Assembly: GCF_946482605.1 (NCBI RefSeq)
Contig: NZ_CAMLSE010000003.1
Coordinates: forward strand, 248,001 to 312,000
Reading direction: 5' to 3'
Source: an uncultured Dyadobacter sp.
GTDB lineage: Bacteria > Bacteroidota > Bacteroidia > Cytophagales > Spirosomataceae
DNA length: 64,000 nucleotides
Part shown: one piece after another, positions 52,858 through 60,452 of the stretch
Layout: each line of letters begins with the position of its first letter
How positions within the stretch are numbered: the stretch's first letter is position 1
Translations under genes and position numbers: made by a program
The notes under the pieces: generated by a model
Seen by the model: only the letters and a program-made list of their open reading frames with translations
Database searches by the model: none
Told to the model about the DNA's origin: nothing

Positions 52858-53620
52858 CCGGCCAGAGATACTGATAAGCGACACCGTCGATACACATCTC
52901 GAAAAGACCTACGCAAAGGTTGTAAAGGACATAATACAGGTACTGCACCTGCCGCACGGCCAGGTACATCATCAGGTTATAGAAACTGAAAACGAGTACC
53001 ATCCCATAGAATATCCCGAAGATGAAGTATTCGTCCAGCGCATACTGAATAAAGCGATTGACGGACCTCAAAACGATGATGGCATCCGCCGTCTGGTGAG
53101 ATTTTACCCGAAAGTAATAAGTCCCGTCGAACGCTGCATGGTTGGGAATGTTGAGTTCGAAGTTCTTGTGGGCATACTCCCTGTTTTTAAACGGCAGCTG
53201 GTCTCCCATTTGCCGCGCGCTGTAATTTCCATGTTCATCCGGCAGGAATGCTGTAATGTCGTCGATGGTTTGGTCGAAAAATTCCAGTATCCAGTTTTTG
53301 CCGCTTTCCGGGTTATGGTGGATCCTGATCCTGAACCAGTAAGTGGAGTTCAGGTTGTAGTTTTGTGGCGTGTTCGTCTGACCGGTCACGAAACGTTTAT
53401 TCAACGCCGGGGATAATACCTGCTCCAACGTATAAGTTCCTTCCTTGTCTTCAAGGTATTGGATTTCCCGCCCGGCAAAAATGTGCTGGTCCGCCGTATC
53501 CGTTATTTTAACGCCGGATTGGGAAAATACCTGTCCCCACGTGCACACGATCAACGATAGGGCTAATCCGATAATTTTCAGGTATTTCCACGGAGCGAAA
53601 ATGAATATTTTGAAGGTCAT
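52763..53620 (-). CDS. 7TMR-DISM regulator, N-terminal part: extracytoplasmic DISMED2 domain and first membrane helices
   Basis: Starts at ATG 53620, 7 bp after the stop of the serine-hydrolase gene, before a signal peptide (IIGLALSLIVCTWGQVFSQ). The extracytoplasmic 7TMR-DISMED2 domain (about 35-190) has NSTYWFRIRIHHN, WILEFFDQTIDDITAFLPDE and YYFRVKSHQ; such jelly-roll domains may bind carbohydrates. Membrane helices begin at about 190 (FGIFYGMVLVFSFYNLMMYLAV). The frame runs out at 52763, but homologous sequence switches to the +1 frame at CTTTGCA (52804-52798), giving a joined protein of about 650 residues with the downstream segment. With the shift uncorrected the product would lack the DNA-binding half. 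Confidence 0.75.
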   Translation of the reverse strand: MTFKIFIFAPWKYLKIIGLALSLIVCTWGQVFSQSGVKITDTADQHIFAGREIQYLEDKEGTYTLEQVLSPALNKRFVTGQTNTPQNYNLNSTYWFRIRIHHNPESGKNWILEFFDQTIDDITAFLPDEHGNYSARQMGDQLPFKNREYAHKNFELNIPNHAAFDGTYYFRVKSHQTADAIIVLRSVNRFIQYALDEYFIFGIFYGMVLVFSFYNLMMYLAVRQVQYLYYVLYNLCVGLFEMCIDGVAYQYLWPDAPDWNQYAYGIALYGISLCIAVYQNAALYP

Positions 53621-53627
53621 AGTGTCG

Positions 53628-55121
53628 CTATTTATCCTGGCTAAGGTCGCGCACAGCGGGAATGATAATTTGTCCGATCTCTTTCCAGCTGATGCTGTGG
53701 CTGCCATTGACGTCGGTCGGATTATGGTGTAGGGTAAGTACCAGCAGGTCCAGATCGGGCACGATGTACAACATCTGCCCCCCGTAACCAGAGGCATAGA
53801 TGACCGGCAGCACCTGCTCTCCAACCGGAAATCCGCCGCGCCACCATTGATACCCGTAGCCCGCATCGCCCCCGGATGCATTGATAGGGAGATTGAATGC
53901 TGTGCTTTCCTTTATCCATGATGAAGAAACGACCTGTTTCCCCCGCCATTGTCCTCCGTCCAGCACCAATTGGCCTATTTTGAGTAAATCCCGCGGTTTC
54001 AGGAATAATCCGCCGCCGGTATGCACCTGCCCACCTCCCGACGACCAGGAAAACTTTTGGATGCCAAGGTCGGCAAACAGGGTTTGTTGCGCATACTGGT
54101 CAGCCGGTTTGCCGGTAGCTTTCAGCAGAACCCCGCCGAGCAGTACCGAAATGCCGCTATTGTATTCGAATCGCTCGCCCGGCCTGTCCGTGGGATCCGT
54201 TTTTTTGGATAATACATATTGATACATATCCTTACTTCCATTCATGCCGACCGCATCATTGCGCGGATCGCTGTAAGGGATGTCTTCCGTCCAATCCAGG
54301 GCAGCGGACATGGTCAGGGCATGGCGCAAGGTAGGAGACGCAGCGGCTTGGCTGGAATCCGCATAGGCAGGAAAGAAGCTCCGCAATGGCACATCCAGGT
54401 CTTTGATCAAACCTTGATCGTGGGCAATGCCTATGAGAAGCGAGGTTACACTTTTGGTGACCGACTGGACACTGTGAATCCTGTCCCGGCCACCCAGGTA
54501 AAAGTATTCTTCGAGTACTAACCGGCCATTCCGCGCGACCAGCAGCGCGTCCAATCCGTGGTATTGACCACGCAGGATCTGCTGGAACAACTCCTGCATG
54601 CGTTTCGGCCCGGGGCTGTTCTCACTCAGGTCCCCCACTTCCCAGCCATCGCCGAGGGAATCCGGGGGCGTGTATTGCCAGGTCAGCAATGCCTGCTTGT
54701 GTGAATCGATTCGCGCCGGTCGTTGCGATGACCATCGTTCTGCTTTCTCAAAACGCAATGTATCCGCTTTCTGACCGGGCACCCGTAACACCCCGTTGAT
54801 CACTGTTCTATCCGCTGATATCCGTCCGTCAAATGTAGCACCGGCTCCAAGATCCAGTTTGATTGCAGAGTCTTTTACCTCAATCCCCGGAAGATCCGCC
54901 GCGATCATCACCTCGGCCAGCTCAAATCGTCCGCTCCACTTTCCAGTGAACAGATCATGCCGCAGTTCAAAATCAAAGGCACTTTTGAGATTGGGAACGG
55001 ATTCAAATTCGGTGTGCCAGATACCCACCAGCTGCCGGTCTCCGGATGAGCAGGCCGTTCCGATTAGCAGCCACACCAGGGCCGCCAGGCATTTTTTTAC
55101 CAGGTTACCAGGAATGGCCAT
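53628..55121 (-). CDS. Serine hydrolase lipoprotein, beta-lactamase/esterase fold with N-terminal extension
   Basis: 497 residues. Lipobox IGTAC gives anchored Cys 24. Residues 25-130 form a beta-rich extension (GIWHTEFES, FTGKWSGRFELAEVM) not usual in plain beta-lactamase-fold enzymes. The catalytic domain has S220-V-T-K223 (SxxK) and Y320-N-S (YxN), with a GGQVHTGGG loop and a C-terminal YASGYGGQMLYI in the KTG position. An ester or peptide substrate in the envelope is likely; the exact reaction cannot be read. It ends 7 bp before the start of the 7TM regulator gene, so the two are one operon, linking this hydrolase to that sensor. Confidence 0.88.
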   Translation of the reverse strand: MAIPGNLVKKCLAALVWLLIGTACSSGDRQLVGIWHTEFESVPNLKSAFDFELRHDLFTGKWSGRFELAEVMIAADLPGIEVKDSAIKLDLGAGATFDGRISADRTVINGVLRVPGQKADTLRFEKAERWSSQRPARIDSHKQALLTWQYTPPDSLGDGWEVGDLSENSPGPKRMQELFQQILRGQYHGLDALLVARNGRLVLEEYFYLGGRDRIHSVQSVTKSVTSLLIGIAHDQGLIKDLDVPLRSFFPAYADSSQAAASPTLRHALTMSAALDWTEDIPYSDPRNDAVGMNGSKDMYQYVLSKKTDPTDRPGERFEYNSGISVLLGGVLLKATGKPADQYAQQTLFADLGIQKFSWSSGGGQVHTGGGLFLKPRDLLKIGQLVLDGGQWRGKQVVSSSWIKESTAFNLPINASGGDAGYGYQWWRGGFPVGEQVLPVIYASGYGGQMLYIVPDLDLLVLTLHHNPTDVNGSHSISWKEIGQIIIPAVRDLSQDK

Positions 55122-55223
55122 TTAATTCTCCCATTTTTTCATTCTGGTAAATTAACACAATCCGATGAGAATAGCGCGGAGGTATGCGCTGGTTGCGTAA
55201 CCGCGGGCACGGGGCATTGACAT

Positions 55224-55961
55224 TTATTCCAGGACCTTTCCGGTTTCGATGGTTTGCGCCTTTTCCAATGTTTCTATCGTGCCAATGTCGATCCAGTAAC
55301 TGTTGCCCAGCGGCACGGCGATCGTTTTACACTGGGCGCTCAGTGCAGATTGAATGAGCTGCCAGCCCTCCATAGGCTGATCCTCGGGAAGTAGTCTGAA
55401 TACTTTTTTATTAAAAATATAAATCCCTGTATTGATTCGCAGTTCATAGGAGGGCTTTTCATAGAACCGCTGTACCTGCCCATCCAGGGTAATGTCCAGT
55501 ACACCGTAAGGAATTTCTATCCGGTTCTCGGCCGCCAGAATGGCAAGATCGGCCGATTGCGAAAAGAATGACGAAAGGAGCGAGCTGACGTCGAAGTCCG
55601 AAAAAACATCGCCGTTGATGATCAGGAAGGAGTCATACGGCCAATCTTTTTTGAGCGTAATGGCCCCGATACTGCCCATTGGGGCCGTTTCATGAACATA
55701 CTGAATCGAGAGCCCCTTGTCGTCACCCCTGCCCAGGTAGCCCGTGATCTGCTCCGCCAGATGCCCCACCGACACATGAAGCTCTCTCAGGCCGAAGCTG
55801 CCCAGGTGATCCGCGATGTGACGGATAATTGGCTTCCCGGCAACCTCCATTAACGATTTGTGTTTGCTTTTTGTGAATTGCTGCAAACGTGTTCCCTTCC
55901 CTCCGGCCATGATTACTACGTTGACAGGCCATGCATTTGGGCTGATTAGATCATCATTCAT
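55224..55961 (-). CDS. Sugar-phosphate nucleotidyltransferase
   Basis: 245 residues, one domain. The nucleotide-binding start is VVIMAGGKGTRLQQFT (15-30); LMEVAGKPIIRHI, NGDVFSDFD (metal-binding Asp) and EKPSYELRINTGIYIF are the further family motifs. It makes an NDP-sugar from a sugar 1-phosphate and NTP; which base and sugar is not shown. It is the last gene of a four-gene minus-strand cassette, 24 bp after the aminotransferase. The compact form without a left-handed helix resembles RmlA/Man-1-P types and the PtmE-like proteins that accompany LegC-type aminotransferases. Confidence 0.9.
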   Translation of the reverse strand: MNDDLISPNAWPVNVVIMAGGKGTRLQQFTKSKHKSLMEVAGKPIIRHIADHLGSFGLRELHVSVGHLAEQITGYLGRGDDKGLSIQYVHETAPMGSIGAITLKKDWPYDSFLIINGDVFSDFDVSSLLSSFFSQSADLAILAAENRIEIPYGVLDITLDGQVQRFYEKPSYELRINTGIYIFNKKVFRLLPEDQPMEGWQLIQSALSAQCKTIAVPLGNSYWIDIGTIETLEKAQTIETGKVLE

Positions 55962-55985
55962 ACCTATTGAGTCGTTTAACGGGTC

Positions 55986-57158
55986 CTATTGAGTTAAAAA
56001 GAGCGCAATCGTTTCACAAACCCGCTTCAACTGGCGGGAGGTAATGGAAGTGGAACAGGGCAGCATGATACCCGCTTCCGATATTTTTACGGTGTTGTTG
56101 TGTCGGGTTATGAAATGGTGGTTTTGGTACGCGGGAAGTTCGTGGACCGGCTTCCACAAAGGCCTGCTCTCAATCTTCCTTTCGGCCAGAAAAGCAACCA
56201 GTTCTCTGCTCCCCGGTACAAGCAGCGCCGGATGCCAGCAGTTCGAAGTAGTATGGTCCGTGATTTTCTGAAATCCGGTCCCGATTTCAGGCAGGTGGGC
56301 CCGGTAATAAGCGGCGATATTTTTCTTTGCGTCGATGAATCCGTCCAGCAATTCCATTTGCGCCGCACCGATGGCCGCAAGTGGATTAACCAGCCTGTAA
56401 TTATAACCGACAAGGTCATGCAAATACTCCACCGGGTGACTTTTGGCCTGGGTGATCAAATGCCTTGCTTTCCGTGCGGCTGCCTCGTTGCTGGTCAGGA
56501 TCGCGCCGCCGCCTCCGGTCGTAATGATCTTGTTACTGTTGAAGCTCAATGTGCCCGCGAAGCCAAATGTGCCCGAATGCCTGCCCGACTGGAAAGAGCC
56601 CAATGAACACGCGGCGTCTTCGATGATCCTGATCCCATATTCCTCTCCGATCTGCATTAATTCCTGCATATCGCACATGTTACCGAGCAGGTGTACGGTG
56701 ACGAGTGCTTTAATCTGCCGGTTGTTTTGCTTCAGGTAACAGCGTCCGCCGGAGCTGTGACAACTGCCGCGGAGGAAGTCCCTGAGCAATGCCAGGTCCA
56801 TTACCCAGGTGTCGGGATCAATGTCCATGAGAATGGGGTCCGCGCCGGTATGTTTAACAGCATTGGCCGTCGCAACGAATGTCAGGTCCGGAACGATCAC
56901 AAGGTCACCCGGCCCGACATCGGCGAGCAGCAATGCGATCTGCAGCGCCGTTGTCCCGCTGCTGATCCCCACCGCATGGGCTGCGCCTGTGAATTCGGCC
57001 AGTTGCTTTTCAAACAGGTTCAGGTATTTTCCGCCCGACAACCAGTTGCTGTCGATGGCATCGGCGATGTACTGTTTTTCATTACCCGGCAAATTGGGCT
57101 CGCAAAGCGGTATGTAACCATTGTCCTCCGCGTCAGATGTTCCCATACTTTTTTCCAT
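55986..57158 (-). CDS. DegT/DnrJ/EryC1/StrS (LegC-like) sugar aminotransferase
   Basis: 390 residues from ATG 57158 (ATG 57146 is an alternative). PLP-dependent fold with SGTTALQIAL for phosphate binding, D181 in EDAACSLGS contacting PLP, and Lys 210 in SFNSNKIITTGGGG as the Schiff-base residue. FVATANAVKHTGADPILMDID and GYNYRLVNPLAAIGAAQ are further family marks. It moves an amino group onto a keto sugar nucleotide. Its start overlaps the end of the epimerase gene by 26 bp (14 with the second ATG), so translation is coupled. Substrate unknown; similarity to LegC types is by pattern only. Confidence 0.92.
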   Translation of the reverse strand: MEKSMGTSDAEDNGYIPLCEPNLPGNEKQYIADAIDSNWLSGGKYLNLFEKQLAEFTGAAHAVGISSGTTALQIALLLADVGPGDLVIVPDLTFVATANAVKHTGADPILMDIDPDTWVMDLALLRDFLRGSCHSSGGRCYLKQNNRQIKALVTVHLLGNMCDMQELMQIGEEYGIRIIEDAACSLGSFQSGRHSGTFGFAGTLSFNSNKIITTGGGGAILTSNEAAARKARHLITQAKSHPVEYLHDLVGYNYRLVNPLAAIGAAQMELLDGFIDAKKNIAAYYRAHLPEIGTGFQKITDHTTSNCWHPALLVPGSRELVAFLAERKIESRPLWKPVHELPAYQNHHFITRHNNTVKISEAGIMLPCSTSITSRQLKRVCETIALFLTQ

Positions 57159-58125
57159 AGGGTTTGCTGATGACTTTGCCTTGTACCAAAGATGCGATCT
57201 CCCGAATGCCCATCGGAACCGTTTTAGTAATCCTGAACCCCAAAACGTCCCGTATTTTATCGCAATTCACTTTGTAGTCGCGGGGATCGTTGACGACCGA
57301 CTGATAGGTCACTTGCAGAGACGGGATCACCTTTTTGATTTCCTCCATCAGCATTTTCTTGGTGTAATTCTGACTGGTATCACCCACGTTGAATGCCTGG
57401 TTAGCAGTCTTTTCCCGGTCCGAGACCAGCGCTATTTTGACAGAGTTGGCCAGATCGCTTACGTGGCAATAGGGACGCCAGAAGTTTTCACCGTAAATGA
57501 GAAGGGGTTTGCTGAGTGCCGCGTCACGGGTGAACTCGTTCACGGTCAGGTCGAAACGAAGCCGGGGTGAGACGCCATAGACGGTTGAAAAGCGGAGAAT
57601 GATCCTGGTAATGTCCGGATCATCGAACGAAAGGAGATATTGTTCGAAATTCACTTTCGTCTCCGAGTAGAGGGAGATGGGGTTTAATGCACCCTTTTCA
57701 TCCAGCAATGTATCGGCATCAGCCATTTTTCCATAGTTGCTGCACGTAGAAGCAAATACGAACTTACTGACGCCGGCTGCCTTGCAAAGCTGGTACAATT
57801 GAACGGAGGCATCCCAGTTCACTTTTAACGCCTTTTGCGGATATTTCCGGCAAGGCGGCTCCCCCACTACCGCAGCCAGGTGACAAACGTAGTCGATGCC
57901 GGCGAGGGCAGCCTGAACGTCCTGCTTACGAAGCAGGTCCCCTTTGATGAACTGGAAACGGGGATGTCCCCAAAACCCAAGCAATGCATCCCCTCCGAAA
58001 GAAAGGTTGTCAAACGCGGTAACATGGAAACCTTCCTGCAACAGATTTCTGACCAGTTCGGAGCCAATGTATCCCGCGCCGCCGGTTACCAGCACTTTCT
58101 TTTCGTAGTAATTATTCATAAGCAT
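57133..58125 (-). CDS. NAD-dependent sugar-nucleotide epimerase/dehydratase (SDR family)
   Basis: 330 residues (328 from the second ATG at 58119). Rossmann start GGAGYIG (15-21), acidic residue at the end of strand 2 (TAFDNLSFGG), and the catalytic Y152-S-E-T-K156 with FASTCSNYG ahead of it. This is the extended SDR class acting on NDP-sugars (4-epimerase, 4,6-dehydratase or reductase). The cysteine-rich FASTCSNYG stretch is that of a subgroup found in heptose and deoxysugar clusters. It overlaps the glycosyltransferase gene before it (14 bp) and the aminotransferase after it. With these it probably makes an amino sugar for a surface glycan. Confidence 0.92.
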   Translation of the reverse strand: MLMNNYYEKKVLVTGGAGYIGSELVRNLLQEGFHVTAFDNLSFGGDALLGFWGHPRFQFIKGDLLRKQDVQAALAGIDYVCHLAAVVGEPPCRKYPQKALKVNWDASVQLYQLCKAAGVSKFVFASTCSNYGKMADADTLLDEKGALNPISLYSETKVNFEQYLLSFDDPDITRIILRFSTVYGVSPRLRFDLTVNEFTRDAALSKPLLIYGENFWRPYCHVSDLANSVKIALVSDREKTANQAFNVGDTSQNYTKKMLMEEIKKVIPSLQVTYQSVVNDPRDYKVNCDKIRDVLGFRITKTVPMGIREIASLVQGKVISKPYGKKYGNI

Positions 58126-59272
58126 AAACTTTTAAAAAGGAATCGATCAGTTTATCTACGATGATGTCGGGCGACCATTCATCAATTATCTTCTTCCCAT
58201 TGACACCCCATTCGGTGAATTTTTCTGTATGCTCCATCAGGAATTTTAGTTTCCGGGTAAGATCGGCCTCGTCGAACGGATTGAATTGAAAGCCGTTGTG
58301 ACCATCGACCACCAGGTCGGGAGCGCTGCCGCAACGCTCCGAAACCAGAACAGGCATTTGATAAACCATGGCTTCGTTCGTCACAAACCCAAATGGCTCG
58401 AAAGTGCTGGGAAGCACCGCCACGTCGGCCAACGTGTACCGTATCGGGACTTCATACCATTCACACGGTTCCAGAAAGGCGACACGCTGCCCGACGTCCT
58501 CGTTCGCGATCGCCAGCAGCTTCTCTTTCTCTTCTCCCTCCCCGCTGAGGATCAGGCCCCATTCATGGCCATTCGCAGACTGCTTCCGGGCACCATAAAA
58601 AGCCCTGATCAGCCTGTCCAGGTTTTTCCGCTCTACGAAGCGGCCGGCGTACAAAAAGTTGTACCGCTGTAATCCCAGCTCTGCCTTCCGCTGTTCGCGC
58701 AGCGGAAACTCCCGGGTGTAGATAGCGGAAAGCGCATCGTTATCCACGCCTACGTTTTTGGTAGTGAGGATCCTGAAAGGCTTTACTTTTAGTTTAAGCG
58801 CATAGTCGGCCGCCTTGCTGCCGAGACAAGCGAGTCCATCGCATTGCCGGAGAAAGAACATTTTCATGTACTCTTTCCACCAGATCCTCCGGCGGCTGAT
58901 CTCATTACTTTCGAAGTCAAGTACGATGCGTATGTTCCTGAGCTTGCAATAGGCAAGCACTACCCAGTAGGAAGGGTCATAATAGCCATTCAGGTAGAGA
59001 ATGTCGGGCTGATACTGCATAATCTGCGACAAAAGACTCCTCGTTTTTTCGCGTGTGCCTATGTCTTCGATCGCCTTGGCGGGGAACAGCACCTTATGCG
59101 GATAGGTATGCACGGTCAGGTCTGCCTTCAGCGCCAGGCGGCTGCGCTCGCTGTATGCGAGCTGCAGGACGTAAAATTGTATCTGCTGCTTTTGCAATTT
59201 TTGATGCAGACCAACAAAAATCCTTGCTTTGTAATGCGACCAGAGAATATTGTGGATTGCAAGAATCTTCAT
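58112..59272 (-). CDS. Glycosyltransferase, family 4-type (GT-B fold)
   Basis: 386 residues. N-terminal half has HNILWSHYKARIF and RIVLDFESNE; the C-terminal half has the donor-site pattern FLYAGRFVERKNLDRLIRAF, LILSGEGEEKEKL and the EPFGFVTNEAM motif with the two Glu that bind the nucleotide-sugar (EX7E). No membrane segment. It is the first gene of the cassette; no O-antigen polymerase or flippase is nearby, so it probably decorates an existing glycan, lipid or protein. Acceptor unknown. The 281 bp before it hold no recognised promoter match. Confidence 0.92.
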   Translation of the reverse strand: MKILAIHNILWSHYKARIFVGLHQKLQKQQIQFYVLQLAYSERSRLALKADLTVHTYPHKVLFPAKAIEDIGTREKTRSLLSQIMQYQPDILYLNGYYDPSYWVVLAYCKLRNIRIVLDFESNEISRRRIWWKEYMKMFFLRQCDGLACLGSKAADYALKLKVKPFRILTTKNVGVDNDALSAIYTREFPLREQRKAELGLQRYNFLYAGRFVERKNLDRLIRAFYGARKQSANGHEWGLILSGEGEEKEKLLAIANEDVGQRVAFLEPCEWYEVPIRYTLADVAVLPSTFEPFGFVTNEAMVYQMPVLVSERCGSAPDLVVDGHNGFQFNPFDEADLTRKLKFLMEHTEKFTEWGVNGKKIIDEWSPDIIVDKLIDSFLKVYAYE

Positions 59273-59553
59273 GAGTTGTCAGTTAGTCCCGGTATGATCT
59301 CAATCCAGCCATTAGCACATTGACGCTCCTTAAAATAGAAATTTAATCTATTTAATTTTAAATATCATTATTAAGTGGAGCGGTTACTTTCATTTTCACC
59401 TCTTCCCCGCCATTAGAAATCTCCGTTTGGATTGATCTGAATGGATTTAATAATATCGCATGATTTTCGGGCAAATCAGAAAGCCAACCTTTGATCTTTC
59501 AGGCAGGCCGGATTTTTGCCTGCCATTGCCCGGAGAAAAAAAATGCGAGGACA

Positions 59554-60321
59554 ATGACAGAACGAGGATCACTATACATCGGAACGAGCGGTCTGGTTTT
59601 ACCTTACAGGAACAGGCAAGCCTATCCGCCGGACCTGGAAGGACAAAGCCGGATCGCTGTGTACGGTACTCTTTTTAATTCCATAGAAATCAATTCCATC
59701 TTTTATAAGCTGCCGCGGGCAGCTACCGTCAGCCAATGGGCCGGCTCCGTCGACAGCGATTTCCGGTTTACATTCAAACTTTGGAAACAGATCACCCACA
59801 GCCCATCGCTCCGTTTCGAGGAGGCCGACGTCCGGCAATACTTCCAGGTCATTGCGGGTGCAGGGCAAAAAGCGGGCTGCATCCTGGTTCAGTTTCCGGC
59901 GTCGGTAAAGCCTCATCTGTTCGACAGGGTTGAATCACTGCTATCGGTTCTGCATGTGTATAACAACGACAAATGGCCGGTTGCCGTGGAATTCCGGGCG
60001 ACGGCCTGGTATTCGGAACGGACCTATGCATTGTTGAATGCGTACGGAGCGGCGATGGTCTATCACGACAAGTCAGGCAGTGTGTCACCTCAGCCCGATC
60101 TCGACGCCGGCCATATCTATCTTCGTTTTCATGGCCCCGATGGAAACTATAAAGGGAGCTATGACCCGGGGCTGCTGTATGAGTATGCGGGTTATGTTTC
60201 CGGGTGGCTCGATGCGGGGAAAGCAGTTTATGTTTATTTCAATAATACAATGGGCGCAGCGCTCGACAATTTGCGCACCCTAAAAAAGTTTGTGGATGAA
60301 AACCTGAGCGATGCGGACTGA
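59554..60321 (+). CDS. DUF72 (YecE-like) family protein
   Basis: 255 residues from ATG 59554, where family similarity begins (YIGTSGLV). The TIM-barrel family signature is clear: FNSIEINSIFYKLPRAATVSQWA, FRFTFKLWKQITH, ILVQFPASV, WPVAVEFRATAWY, IYLRFHGPDGNYKGSY and VYVYFNNTMGAALDNLRTLK. Biochemical role of DUF72 is not settled; the Glu/Asn-rich barrel mouth hints at a nuclease or sugar-related enzyme. It stands alone, divergent from the glycosyltransferase gene. AACCTTTG at 59486-59493 is one base off a -7 element. Confidence 0.9.
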   Translation: MTERGSLYIGTSGLVLPYRNRQAYPPDLEGQSRIAVYGTLFNSIEINSIFYKLPRAATVSQWAGSVDSDFRFTFKLWKQITHSPSLRFEEADVRQYFQVIAGAGQKAGCILVQFPASVKPHLFDRVESLLSVLHVYNNDKWPVAVEFRATAWYSERTYALLNAYGAAMVYHDKSGSVSPQPDLDAGHIYLRFHGPDGNYKGSYDPGLLYEYAGYVSGWLDAGKAVYVYFNNTMGAALDNLRTLKKFVDENLSDAD

Positions 60322-60452
60322 TATGGGGGCTTGTTCTGGAAAGTTATCCCCAATTCCCCAAAAATCACACCACAATGATCCAAAATCACCTCGGGAACAG
60401 ATTTTGCAGCGAAGCTCATATTTTTTGTTTCGAGACTTCATATTAATACTGA

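Noticed and set aside
53621..53881. N-terminal extension of the 7TM regulator frame beyond ATG 53620
   Set aside because: It overlaps the conserved 3' end of the serine-hydrolase gene and precedes a clear signal peptide; the residues are typical of an out-of-frame reading.
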